From the NCBI GenBank assembly GCA_021775355.1, contig JAJFHZ010000006.1, forward strand, positions 248,001 to 312,000: a stretch of 64,000 nucleotides of DNA, in the 5' to 3' direction. Shown in pieces: positions 1 to 8,429 of the stretch (the first letter of the stretch is position 1; each line of letters starts with the position of its first letter). The stretch comes from Amylibacter sp. Lineage in GTDB: Bacteria; Pseudomonadota; Alphaproteobacteria; Rhodobacterales; Rhodobacteraceae. The position numbers and the translations under genes were made by a program. Below the pieces are notes generated by a model that saw only the letters and a list, made by a program, of their open reading frames with translations, ran no database searches and had not been told where the DNA came from.

Positions 1-375
1 GGTTCACCCGGCATGAACGTGTTACCCTGTGATGTGAACCAAGGCATGGCGTTCTTTCACGGCCATTCCATAAGACTAGAAGGCGCAATTGATAGCACAG
101 GCACAGGCACAGGCACAGGCAAAACCGAAATCGGCATTCGCCCCGAATATGTCAGCCTTAGCGATAAGGGGCTGGAAGCGACAATTCGCAAAGTAGCAGA
201 TGTCGGCCGCCATAACGTGGTTGATGCAATGGTCGGTGATACCTTGGTAAAAGCTGTGGTGAACGGCGTCGTTCCTGCACAGGGTGAAACTGTTCACCTG
301 TCCTTTGATCCCGCAAAAACACGACTTTACCGTGACGGCTGGATTGCCACACAAGCACAAGGGGCAACACCATGA
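1..375 (+). CDS. ABC transporter ATP-binding protein, C-terminal part (glycerol-type, GlpT-like)
   Basis: The reading frame is open from the first base, so this is the 3' end of a longer gene whose Walker motifs lie outside the window. What remains is the regulatory C-terminal region of a MalK/UgpC-type ATPase: an N-terminal GSPGMN signature and the IGIRPEYV strand of a TOBE fold. It energises import through the two permeases that follow. Its TGA stop overlaps the next ATG (ATGA), showing translational coupling. A Thr-Gly repeat, encoded by four hexanucleotide units, precedes the IGIRPE strand. Assignment to the glycerol transporter rests on the downstream DUF2160 gene. Confidence 0.85.
   Translation, partial: GSPGMNVLPCDVNQGMAFFHGHSIRLEGAIDSTGTGTGTGKTEIGIRPEYVSLSDKGLEATIRKVADVGRHNVVDAMVGDTLVKAVVNGVVPAQGETVHLSFDPAKTRLYRDGWIATQAQGATP
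95..120 (+). repeat. In-frame hexanucleotide microsatellite (GCACAG)x4
   Basis: Four perfect GCACAG units plus GC lie inside the ATPase gene and encode alternating Thr-Gly. Loss or gain of a unit would keep the frame and change only the linker length in the TOBE region. Confidence 0.9.
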
Positions 376-1235
376 AAAAGCCATACCAAAAAGCCTGGTT
401 CTTTGTACTGCCCGTTCTTTTGCTGGTCGCTTTCAACGCGCTCATTCCGATGATGACCGTGGTCAATTATTCGGTGCAGGAAACCTTTGGCAACAACCTG
501 TTTTTCTGGGAAGGGCTGGGCTGGTTCGAAAAGCTGCTACACTCCGAACGGTTTCACGCAGCCCTTGGACGGCAATTCCTGTTCACTGCAATCATTCTGG
601 CCATCGAGGTACCCTTGGGTATCATCATAGCTCTTTCCATGCCACGCTCAGGGTTCTGGGTACCTGTTTGTCTTGTAACCATGGCCCTACCCATGCTGAT
701 CCCTTGGAATGTTGTGGGGGCAATGTGGAACATCTTCACCCTGCCGGACATCGGCCTGCTGGGATACTTGATGAACCATACGCTTGGCATCGCCTACGAC
801 ATGACCCAAAATCCGTTTGCCGCGTGGGCTACAATCATCGTCATGGATGTCTGGCATTGGACATCACTTGTCGTGCTGCTTAGCTACGCGGGCCTTGTTT
901 CCATCCCCGACGCCTACTACCAAGCCGCCAAAATAGACGGGGCATCGAACTGGGCGGTTTTCCGTTACATCCAGCTGCCCAAAATGAAACAGGTGCTGAC
1001 CATCGCTATTCTGTTGCGCTTTATGGACAGCTTCAACATCTATACCGAAGTGTTTGTCCTGACAGGTGGTGGGCCCGGCAATTCCACAACCCTTTTATCG
1101 ATCGATCTCGTCAAAATTGCCCTTGGTCAGTTTGACTTGGGGCCAGCGGCGGCCATGTCGCTGATCTACTTTGCAATCACCCTTTTTGTGTCATGGCTGT
1201 TTTACACGCTAATGACCAAAGACGACACGAATTAG
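372..1235 (+). CDS. ABC transporter permease (MalF/UgpA type, GlpP-like)
   Basis: This 287-residue inner-membrane permease has about six hydrophobic segments, starting with WFFVLPVLLLVAFNALIP near residues 9-26. The cytoplasmic EAA-type loop (YYQAAKIDGASNW, about residues 182-194) docks onto the ATPase. Its length and order fit the first permease of the glycerol ABC transporter (GlpSTPQ) of rhizobia and roseobacters. It overlaps the ATPase gene by 4 bases and is followed after 10 bases by the second permease. The glycerol assignment is inferred from the operon; sugar or polyol uptake is the alternative. Confidence 0.88.
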   Translation: MKKPYQKAWFFVLPVLLLVAFNALIPMMTVVNYSVQETFGNNLFFWEGLGWFEKLLHSERFHAALGRQFLFTAIILAIEVPLGIIIALSMPRSGFWVPVCLVTMALPMLIPWNVVGAMWNIFTLPDIGLLGYLMNHTLGIAYDMTQNPFAAWATIIVMDVWHWTSLVVLLSYAGLVSIPDAYYQAAKIDGASNWAVFRYIQLPKMKQVLTIAILLRFMDSFNIYTEVFVLTGGGPGNSTTLLSIDLVKIALGQFDLGPAAAMSLIYFAITLFVSWLFYTLMTKDDTN

Positions 1236-1245
1236 GACTTAACCC

Positions 1246-2043
1246 ATGCGCAAACGATCCTTAATCCCGATTTTATATATCCTGTTCCTAATGCTGCCGA
1301 TCTACTGGCTTGTGGCAATGAGCTTTAAAACCACGGGCGAAATACTGTCGGGGTTTTCCCTATTTCCGCAAACATGGACATTTGACAATTACGTCGTGAT
1401 CTTCACCGACCCCACATGGTACTGGGGCTACATCAACTCGATCATTTATGTGTCCCTGAACACAGTCATTTCACTCACGGTCGCCCTACCCGCAGCCTAC
1501 GCATTTTCGCGTTACCGTTTTTTGGGCGACAAACAACTGTTCTTCTGGCTATTAACCAACCGCATGGCCCCCGCAGCCGTATTTGCCTTGCCCTTTTTCC
1601 AGCTTTATTCCGCCGTTGGCCTATTCGACACCCATCTTGCCGTGGCACTCGCACACTGCCTGTTCAACATCCCGTTAGCAGTGTGGATATTGGAAGGCTT
1701 CATGGGCGGTGTCCCCAAGGAATTGGATGAAACCGCCTATGTCGACGGTTATTCTTTCCCGCGCTTTTTCACCACCATATTCCTACCTTCTATTAAGGCG
1801 GGTGTCGGTGTTGCCGCATTCTTTTGTTTCATGTTCTCATGGGTCGAACTGCTGTTGGCCAAAACCCTGACAGCGGTTTACGCCAAACCCATCGCCGCGA
1901 CGATGACCAAAACCGCCTCATCAGCAGGGTATGAATTGGGCCTGCTGGCGGCCGCTGGCACACTGACCATCATCCCCGGTGCCATCGTGATCTATTTTGT
2001 GCGCAATCACATCGCCAAGGGCTTTGCCCTAGGGAGGGTATAA
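1246..2043 (+). CDS. ABC transporter permease (MalG/UgpE type, GlpQ-like)
   Basis: This 265-residue permease has an N-terminal membrane segment (IPILYILFLMLPIYWLVAM), further hydrophobic helices, and an EAA loop seen as ELDETAYVDGYSF (about residues 158-170). It would form the channel together with the preceding permease. Its stop TAA shares one base with the ATG of the DUF2160 gene (TAATG), a typical coupled junction. The closest expected role is the second permease of a glycerol importer, judged from the DUF2160 neighbour. Confidence 0.88.
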   Translation: MRKRSLIPILYILFLMLPIYWLVAMSFKTTGEILSGFSLFPQTWTFDNYVVIFTDPTWYWGYINSIIYVSLNTVISLTVALPAAYAFSRYRFLGDKQLFFWLLTNRMAPAAVFALPFFQLYSAVGLFDTHLAVALAHCLFNIPLAVWILEGFMGGVPKELDETAYVDGYSFPRFFTTIFLPSIKAGVGVAAFFCFMFSWVELLLAKTLTAVYAKPIAATMTKTASSAGYELGLLAAAGTLTIIPGAIVIYFVRNHIAKGFALGRV

Positions 2044-2321
2044 TGCTGGGATGGATGGCATGGACATGGCCCACCGCATTGGTCTTTATCGGTATTTTCA
2101 CGGCAATGGGCGTGTTGACCGTACTTGAAATCAAATATCCGGGCGGGGCCGAACGCAAAGGTATTTTGGGCCTGACAACCACACGTGGTGACCGCCTGTT
2201 CATTTCACTACTTGGAACCGTCTATATCTTCCTTGCATGGCTTGGGCTGATGGGAATGCCCCTTTGGGCGCCCCTTGGGTTGGCTATTGCATGGGGCGTG
2301 TTTTGCTTTTGGAAAGTTTGA
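2043..2321 (+). CDS. DUF2160 small membrane protein of glycerol ABC transporter (GlpU-like)
   Basis: This 92-residue protein opens with MLGWMAWTWPTALVFIGIF and has three hydrophobic stretches (about 8-27, 57-73 and 73-90) around a TTRGDRLFISLLG motif typical of DUF2160. Such proteins occur almost only in glycerol ABC transporter operons, where this gene normally sits between the second permease and the solute-binding protein gene. Here no binding protein follows: the next gene is a BlaI-type repressor. The protein's exact role is unknown; it may be an accessory subunit of the permease. Confidence 0.85.
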   Translation: MLGWMAWTWPTALVFIGIFTAMGVLTVLEIKYPGGAERKGILGLTTTRGDRLFISLLGTVYIFLAWLGLMGMPLWAPLGLAIAWGVFCFWKV

Positions 2322-2357
2322 ATGCGTATGGGGCTTGGAAAAACGGCAATTTTAGTA

Positions 2358-2375
2358 TTTACTGAACGCAGTAAA
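2358..2375. promoter_or_regulatory. Candidate BlaI-type operator (perfect palindrome)
   Basis: TTTACTG-AACG-CAGTAAA is a perfect inverted repeat with 7-base arms and a 4-base spacer, 23 bases before the ATG of the BlaI-type gene. BlaI/MecI/CopY proteins bind short TACA/TGTA-like palindromes, and TACTG/CAGTA resembles these. Autoregulation of the repressor-protease pair is inferred. Confidence 0.6.
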
Positions 2376-2398
2376 AATTGATTTTGGACAGAGTAATA

Positions 2399-2794
2399 AT
2401 GAGACAGAAAAAGAAAAACGAACTACTGACAGAAGTTGAACTGGAGTTCATGTCTCATTTATGGAAACTGGGTCAGGGAACCGTGCGCGATGTTCTGGCC
2501 AATCTGGCCGAAGGCCGCAATCTTGCCTACACGTCTGCCGCCACAATCCTGCGGATTTTGGAACAGAAGGAATTTGTGGTAAGTTCAAAACAGGGCAAAA
2601 CTTTTGTTTACCGGCCCACCATTAAAAAAGACGTCTATCAGTCAAGGTCGCTTAAGAACCTATCTGAAAAGCTATTTGACGACACGCCTGTATCACTGGT
2701 TGCGCGCCTTGTGGATGACGCGGGCATGTCCGAAGAAGCATTGGAGGAAATTCGAGCTCTACTGGATAAGAGGTTGAAAAATGATACTGACTGA
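2399..2794 (+). CDS. BlaI/MecI/CopY family transcriptional repressor
   Basis: This is a 131-residue winged-helix repressor. The N-terminal half (LTEVELEFMSHLWKLGQGTVRDVL through YTSAATILRILEQKEFV) is the BlaI DNA-binding domain; the acidic C-terminal helices (about 75-131) mediate dimerisation. The ATG at 2399 is chosen over an upstream TTG at 2378 because GGACAGAG lies just before it. It overlaps the following M56 peptidase gene by 14 bases. In known systems the partner protease relieves repression, usually by cleaving the repressor. No beta-lactamase or penicillin-binding protein gene is nearby, so the controlled target is unknown. Confidence 0.85.
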   Translation: MRQKKKNELLTEVELEFMSHLWKLGQGTVRDVLANLAEGRNLAYTSAATILRILEQKEFVVSSKQGKTFVYRPTIKKDVYQSRSLKNLSEKLFDDTPVSLVARLVDDAGMSEEALEEIRALLDKRLKNDTD

Positions 2795-3908
2795 TGCTGT
2801 ACTGAACGCTTACATCAATGCCAATATTATGCTGATCTTTGCGTTTGCCTTGTGGAATTTCACCCAATACACCATCAAGAAGCTTAAAGTTCGGCTGCCT
2901 TATATCTTGCGGTTACGCCTGTTAAACGGTGTCTTTCTGGCCATCGTCCTTAGCCCTATGGCAATCGCGGCAATTGCTGTATTCATTCAGATAGGCCTGC
3001 TCTCCTCGGATTTTTCCATGAGCGCTTCAGACTTTGCTGTTGCCCAATACCTGAATGGCAGCATTGAAATGAAAGCCGTTGAATTTGAACGTATCCTTGG
3101 CATGCGCAACGCACTTATGCAGAATGTTCTTAGCCTGAATACATCTACAGGATTTTACATCACTGGATTGTTTCTAATTGGTTTTACAGCTTTTCTTGGC
3201 CGTTCAATCGTCAATATTTTCAAACTCAGATCAGTATTGCGCGGCAGCTACGCATGGCGGCAATTTGGAAACCTTCGGATATTGTTAAGCGATACAACCT
3301 TTATCCCCTTTTCCACCCGCAGTCTGAAAATCCGTTATGTGGTTATCCCGTCAGGAATGCTGGCTGAAAGCGATGATCTGAAAATGGCATTGAGCCACGA
3401 GCTTCAGCATATCCGTCAGGGCGATGTGGAATGGGCCTTTATTTTGGAAGCTCTGCAACCGTTCTTTTTCTGGAATCCAGTCTTCTATTTCTGGAAACGC
3501 CAGGTGCAACACTTGCGTGAACTAGCCTGTGATCAACAACTGGTTTTAAACAAACACTTTGATATTCAGTCCTATTGCGAGTGCCTGTTGAAGGTTTGCA
3601 AAAACAGCATTCGCAAAGACGACAGCTATTCAATCGCGTTACCGACAGTTCCGTTTGTTCAGGTTGAAAACACCCCGCTTGGTCTGAACGCAGCGGCATC
3701 CCTAAGACAGCGAATCATTGCCATAGTAGATCCCGTTACAGTACCCATTTCGCGTAAAGCATTTGCATGTCTGTTACTGCCCTCAATGGCACTGGTTATA
3801 TTGATGTCTCTTGCCATACAAAAACCGGGAGACTGGTCACAAGATCGTTTAATGCTGTCCACGATCGTCAATCTGGAACGTATGGAAAATCGCAGCTCAG
3901 GCCAATAA
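2781..3908 (+). CDS. BlaR1/MecR1-like M56 family membrane metallopeptidase
   Basis: This 375-residue membrane protease has hydrophobic segments near 14-28, 48-73, 124-142 and 328-345. The zinc motif is HELQH at 206-210, with a downstream REL-ACD region (E247, D251) that could supply the third ligand. It is the expected signal transducer for the BlaI-type repressor encoded just upstream with a 14-base overlap. Unlike BlaR1 it ends about 30 residues after the last membrane segment and lacks the extracellular penicillin-binding sensor domain, so its signal is unlikely to be a beta-lactam. It converges on matB with only 2 bases between stops. Confidence 0.82.
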   Translation: MILTDAVLNAYINANIMLIFAFALWNFTQYTIKKLKVRLPYILRLRLLNGVFLAIVLSPMAIAAIAVFIQIGLLSSDFSMSASDFAVAQYLNGSIEMKAVEFERILGMRNALMQNVLSLNTSTGFYITGLFLIGFTAFLGRSIVNIFKLRSVLRGSYAWRQFGNLRILLSDTTFIPFSTRSLKIRYVVIPSGMLAESDDLKMALSHELQHIRQGDVEWAFILEALQPFFFWNPVFYFWKRQVQHLRELACDQQLVLNKHFDIQSYCECLLKVCKNSIRKDDSYSIALPTVPFVQVENTPLGLNAAASLRQRIIAIVDPVTVPISRKAFACLLLPSMALVILMSLAIQKPGDWSQDRLMLSTIVNLERMENRSSGQ

Positions 3909-3910
3909 TT

Positions 3911-5422
3911 CTATAGAAACGTATCCTTGAATTGATCGCGCAAAACGTTTTTTTGCACTTTACCCATCGTGTTGCGCGGCAACGCATCCACGATCACCAG
4001 TTTTCTGGGGTGCTTAAAGCGGGCCAACGATTGGGCAATATTCTGACCAATCGCATCCAGATCAGGTGCTGACCCTTTTAAGGCCACCAAAACCCCTAAC
4101 GCAGCTTCCCCGAAATCAGGATGCGTCAGGCCAATAACAGCACTTTCCAAAACACCTTTTTGTTCATCCAGAACCAGCTCAACTTCTTTGGGGTAAATAT
4201 TATAACCCCCCGAAATAATCAGATCCTTGTCGCGCCCAACGATCTGCACATATCCATGCTCATCAATCAATGCCAAGTCACCGGTAATAAAGAACCCGTC
4301 TTCGCGTAATTCTTCACGGGTTTTTTCAGGCATCTGCCAGTAGCCCTTGAACACATTCGGGCCGCGCACCTCTAGCATCCCGATCTCACCGTCGGACACA
4401 ATTTTACCCGTCACAGCGTCCGTCACCTTTACTTCGACACCCGGCAACGCCGGGCCGACAGTACCCGCGCGTCGTTCACCGTCATAAGGGTTAGAGGTCG
4501 TCATATTGGTTTCCGTCATCCCGTAACGTTCCAAAATGCGGTGGCCTGTACGCTGTTCAAATTGCACATGGGTTTCCGCCAAAAGCGGCGCACTGCCCGA
4601 TGTGAACAGCCGCATATGGCATGCCAATTCACCGGTAAATCGCGGATCATCCAACAGCCGCGTATAAAAGGTCGGCACCCCCATCATCGCAGTGGACTTT
4701 GGCAATTGGTCTATGATCTGGTTCAAATCGAATTTCGACAACAGGATCATAGAACCACCTGCCACCAACGTCGTGTTGATCGCCACAAACAGCCCGTGAG
4801 TGTGAAAGATCGGTAAAGCATGCAGCAAAACATCATCCGCACTGAATTTCCAAAGTTCGGCAAGCGTTTGTGCGTTTGAAATCAGATTGTCCTGGGTCAG
4901 CATCGCCCCTTTGGAACGCCCTGTCGTGCCTGATGTATAAAGGAAGGCCGCCAGATCATCCCCGTTGCAATCAACGGTTTCAAAATTGTCCGGCATCGTA
5001 TTCGCCAAATCGCGCAAACTGCCTGACCCATCCGCATCCAACGTTTCCAACTGTGCGCTCGACGCCTGCGCTACAGGGCGCAGCATTACACTGTGTGTAC
5101 TGTCGCAAATAAAAATACGTGCACCACTGTTTTCCAAAAAATAGCTGACCTCATCAGGCGTATATGCCGTGTTCAAAGGCAAAAACACCAGCCCCGCCTG
5201 CACACAAGCCGCATAGACCGCCACAGCCTCCGGCGACTTTTCAATCTGCACCGCAACCCTGTCATCGGCGTTCAGACCTAGCTTGGTCAATGCGTTGGCA
5301 AACCTTGCCGTCAGTAGCAAGAAATCGTCATAGCTGATTTCCCGACCATCCGGCAGATAGATAAACGGCGCTTTCCGACCCGCGTGACAGCCAAATAACG
5401 TATCGAACAATGGGTTGGTCAT
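3911..5422 (-). CDS. matB: Malonyl-CoA synthetase
   Basis: This is a 503-residue acyl-adenylate-forming enzyme that activates malonate to malonyl-CoA with ATP and CoA. The P-loop-like motif YTSGTTGRSKGAM is at 162-174, followed by RYGMTET, GDLALIDEHGYVQIVGRDKD, the hinge SGGYNIYPKEVE, and the C-terminal catalytic lysine region GKVQKN. Length and motifs match MatB. The gene lies 11 bases downstream of matA in the same direction, the classical pairing for conversion of malonate to acetyl-CoA. Other short-chain acyl-CoA ligases share these motifs, but the partner gene makes MatB by far the best call. Confidence 0.92.
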   Translation of the reverse strand: MTNPLFDTLFGCHAGRKAPFIYLPDGREISYDDFLLLTARFANALTKLGLNADDRVAVQIEKSPEAVAVYAACVQAGLVFLPLNTAYTPDEVSYFLENSGARIFICDSTHSVMLRPVAQASSAQLETLDADGSGSLRDLANTMPDNFETVDCNGDDLAAFLYTSGTTGRSKGAMLTQDNLISNAQTLAELWKFSADDVLLHALPIFHTHGLFVAINTTLVAGGSMILLSKFDLNQIIDQLPKSTAMMGVPTFYTRLLDDPRFTGELACHMRLFTSGSAPLLAETHVQFEQRTGHRILERYGMTETNMTTSNPYDGERRAGTVGPALPGVEVKVTDAVTGKIVSDGEIGMLEVRGPNVFKGYWQMPEKTREELREDGFFITGDLALIDEHGYVQIVGRDKDLIISGGYNIYPKEVELVLDEQKGVLESAVIGLTHPDFGEAALGVLVALKGSAPDLDAIGQNIAQSLARFKHPRKLVIVDALPRNTMGKVQKNVLRDQFKDTFL

Positions 5423-5433
5423 GGATCGAATTC

Positions 5434-6672
5434 CTATGCGTCAGCCTGCGCACTTAGAGCGCGGACATCTTTTGACGCAGCAATCTTTTGCTTGGTCACA
5501 AACTGTTCATGGTTTTGTGAGATTTTACGCAAATCATAAAGATAATTCACCATCGCACCACCCGATTGCGCAACCCCATTAGCGGACAGATCAGCACCAG
5601 CGTGTACCGCATGTATCTGTGCACCGTTACCAAGATGAAAGCGTGCAACAGGATCATAGGGGCTGCCATTGCCACGCTTGGCACATAAAAGATAATTTGC
5701 CGCCACATTGCGCAGTTTATCATTATCATCGATATCACCCCGACGACCCGTTTCATCCAGCCATTGCATCAAGGTCGGTATCGGCGACAGGGTAACGAAA
5801 GTCTTTAGATCAACCAGTTCACGCGCCAAATCAGCGGCCACTTGTTTAATCAGTGAATTGCCAAATGAAATCCCCGCAAGCCCCGCCTGGCAATTGGAAA
5901 TTGAATAAAACACGGCTGTATCGGCATCCCCGGCATCAATCATCTGGCGATCATCACTTAAAACATCCTGAATAGAGCTCGGGATGCCTTTGGTCAAAGC
6001 CACTTCAACGAAAACCAGTGGTTCATTGGGCATTGAGGGATGAAAGAACGCAAAGCACCGTCTGTCCGTGGGTTGCAATCGTCTGCGCAAATCATCCCAA
6101 CTTTCGATGGTATGCACAGCCTCATAAGCGATAATTTTTTCCAGAATATGTGCGGGACTTTCCCAGTTGATCGGACGCAACACTAAAAATCCACGATTGA
6201 ACCATGAATTCAGCAAGTGGCGAAAATCAATGTCAAATGCTGCAAGTTCTGCGTATTTTTTTGACAGGCGCAAAAGATCGTTGCGCATTGTCACAAGTTG
6301 GCCTGTGGCACCCGGAACTTGATTCAGGCGGCTTATCAGTTCTTGTCGCGCAGGTTCTGCAGTCGATAGAAAAGTGCGGTAATTTTTTTGTGTGGGCTCC
6401 GCTTCATAAGCGGCCAACGCCTTGCGGACTTGTGCAGGATCTATACCCAGCTCATGCGTCAGATAATCAAAGAAATCCTTTTTTGCAACATCATCCATCA
6501 CCGCGTAACGATCAAGAATTTGGCATGCCAAAGCAACCCCGGAAACTTCACCGTGGCGCCCAAGCAGGTCATCACAAAGCGTATTGATCGGACGCTTATC
6601 CAATTTCCCATTGGCGGCATTTTTGTAGCGTCGTTCAAAAACCGTAGACAAAAGGTCTGCAAGAATACTCAC
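5434..6672 (-). CDS. matA: Malonyl-CoA decarboxylase
   Basis: This 412-residue enzyme decarboxylates malonyl-CoA to acetyl-CoA. It has the helical N-terminal domain (about 1-150) and the acetyltransferase-like catalytic domain, with FFHPSMPNEPLVFVEVAL (209-226), YSISNCQAGLAGISFG (256-271, containing the presumed catalytic serine) and VARFHLGNGA (containing the presumed catalytic histidine) near residue 355. It is the first gene of the matAB operon. No dedicated malonate transporter or MatR-type GntR regulator is adjacent, so uptake and regulation must be encoded elsewhere. It is separated from hutU, which reads in the same direction, by about 80 bases. Confidence 0.93.
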   Translation of the reverse strand: MSILADLLSTVFERRYKNAANGKLDKRPINTLCDDLLGRHGEVSGVALACQILDRYAVMDDVAKKDFFDYLTHELGIDPAQVRKALAAYEAEPTQKNYRTFLSTAEPARQELISRLNQVPGATGQLVTMRNDLLRLSKKYAELAAFDIDFRHLLNSWFNRGFLVLRPINWESPAHILEKIIAYEAVHTIESWDDLRRRLQPTDRRCFAFFHPSMPNEPLVFVEVALTKGIPSSIQDVLSDDRQMIDAGDADTAVFYSISNCQAGLAGISFGNSLIKQVAADLARELVDLKTFVTLSPIPTLMQWLDETGRRGDIDDNDKLRNVAANYLLCAKRGNGSPYDPVARFHLGNGAQIHAVHAGADLSANGVAQSGGAMVNYLYDLRKISQNHEQFVTKQKIAASKDVRALSAQADA

Positions 6673-6755
6673 GAAATCATTCCCATCATATTATTGACAA
6701 CTCTTAGCATGACCCCGATTGGGCATAAAAAGTCAACGATGGCAACCTTGAAACG

Positions 6756-8429
6756 TTAATCCTGCAAAATTCCCGGCAGGTTCAAGCCATTTTCCCGCGC
6801 ACAATCCAACGCAGTTTCATAGCCTGCATCCGCGTGTCTCCAGACCCCTGACGCGGGATCATTCCATAGTACCCGTTCAATCCGCTTGGCAGCGGCATCG
6901 GTTCCATCGGCACAAATCACCACGCCCGCATGTTGTGAAAAACCCATGCCAACACCACCACCATGGTGGATGCTGACCCATGTCGCACCCGATGCCGTAT
7001 TGACCAATGCATTCAAAAGCGGCCAGTCCGACACCGCGTCTGACCCATCGCGCATGCTTTCAGTTTCACGGTTGGGCGACGCCACTGAACCCGCATCCAG
7101 ATGATCACGCCCGATGACAACAGGTGCACTCAACTCGCCGTTTTTAACCATCTCATTGAACGCCAGTCCCAGCTTGTGTCGATCACCCAGACCGACCCAG
7201 CAAATTCGCGCGGGCAGGCCCTGAAAACTGATCCGCTCGCGGGCCATATCCAACCAGTTATGCAGATGTTTGTTATCTGGCAAAATCTCTTTAACCTTCT
7301 GATCTGTCTTATAAATATCCTCAGAATCACCTGACAGCGCCACCCAGCGAAATGGGCCGATGCCACGACAAAACAACGGGCGGATATAGGCCGGTACAAA
7401 TCCCGGAAAAGCAAAGGCATCTTCCAGCCCCTCTTCCAGTGCCATCTGCCGAATATTATTGCCATAATCAACCGTCGGCACACCGACATTGTGAAATGCC
7501 ACCATCGCTTCAACCTGAACTTTCATCGACGCGCGCGCTGCCCTGTCCACGGCTTTGGGATCGTTTTCGCGCTTGCCTTTCCAGCGTTCCATCGACCAGC
7601 CTTGTGGCAAATAGCCGTTACTCGGATCATGGGCCGAAGTTTGATCGGTCACAATATCAGGTCGCACACCGCGCCGGTAAAGTTCGGGAAATACGTCTGC
7701 CGCATTCCCCAGCAAGGCCACAGATTTCGCTTCCCCCGCCGCCGTCCAGCGTGCGATCATTTCCAGTGCTTCATCAATACTGTCGGTTTTTTCGTCTACG
7801 TATTTCGTGCGCAACCGAAAGTCGATACTTTCAGGATTACACTCCACCGCCAGACAACAGGCCCCCGCCATCACGGCAGCCAACGGTTGTGCACCACCCA
7901 TACCGCCCAAGCCACCTGTCAAAATCCATTTGCCTTTCAGGTCACCGCCATAGTGCTGGCGACCCGCTTCCATGAAAGTCTCGTAAGTGCCCTGAACAAT
8001 ACCCTGACTGCCGATATAAATCCATGAACCGGCTGTCATCTGACCATACATAGCCAGACCTTTTTGATCCAATTCGTTGAAGTGATCCCAATTGGCCCAG
8101 TGCGGTACAAGGTTGGAATTGGCAATCAGAACACGCGGCGCATCAACATGCGTGCGCACAACCGCCACAGGTTTACCAGATTGCACCACAAGCGTTTCAT
8201 CCGCTTCCAGTTTTTTCAAACTGTCAACAATCATATCGAAATCTTTCCATGTCCGCGCGGCTTTGCCGATACCACCATAAACCACCAGTTCATGCGGATT
8301 TTCGGCAACATCAGGATGCAAATTGTTCATCAGCATCCGCAACGGCGCCTCGGTCAGCCAGCTTTTGGCATTCAGTTCGGGGCCGGTAGGTGGGTAAATA
8401 TCGCGGGCGGGTGTACGTGGATCAGTCAT
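6756..8429 (-). CDS. hutU: Urocanate hydratase
   Basis: This 557-residue NAD-dependent enzyme catalyses the second step of histidine degradation, urocanate to imidazolonepropionate. Family signatures include [12 protein letters not shown], the [13 protein letters not shown] nucleotide-binding stretch, and [15 protein letters not shown] near the C-terminus. The start at 8429 is preferred to an upstream in-frame codon because AGGAGA precedes it and [19 protein letters not shown] is the usual N-terminus. It overlaps the 3' end of hutH by 8 bases, so hutI-hutH-hutU are coupled. It is the last gene of the leftward hut operon. Confidence 0.96.
   Translation of the reverse strand: MTDPRTPARDIYPPTGPELNAKSWLTEAPLRMLMNNLHPDVAENPHELVVYGGIGKAARTWKDFDMIVDSLKKLEADETLVVQSGKPVAVVRTHVDAPRVLIANSNLVPHWANWDHFNELDQKGLAMYGQMTAGSWIYIGSQGIVQGTYETFMEAGRQHYGGDLKGKWILTGGLGGMGGAQPLAAVMAGACCLAVECNPESIDFRLRTKYVDEKTDSIDEALEMIARWTAAGEAKSVALLGNAADVFPELYRRGVRPDIVTDQTSAHDPSNGYLPQGWSMERWKGKRENDPKAVDRAARASMKVQVEAMVAFHNVGVPTVDYGNNIRQMALEEGLEDAFAFPGFVPAYIRPLFCRGIGPFRWVALSGDSEDIYKTDQKVKEILPDNKHLHNWLDMARERISFQGLPARICWVGLGDRHKLGLAFNEMVKNGELSAPVVIGRDHLDAGSVASPNRETESMRDGSDAVSDWPLLNALVNTASGATWVSIHHGGGVGMGFSQHAGVVICADGTDAAAKRIERVLWNDPASGVWRHADAGYETALDCARENGLNLPGILQD

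Noticed and set aside
284..883. 199-codon forward frame over the first permease
   Set aside because: Shadow frame of the MalF-type permease, which shows clear membrane segments and an EAA loop in its own frame.
7352..7975. Long forward frame opposite hutU
   Set aside because: Rich in Pro/Ser/Arg without domain pattern; lies entirely within hutU.
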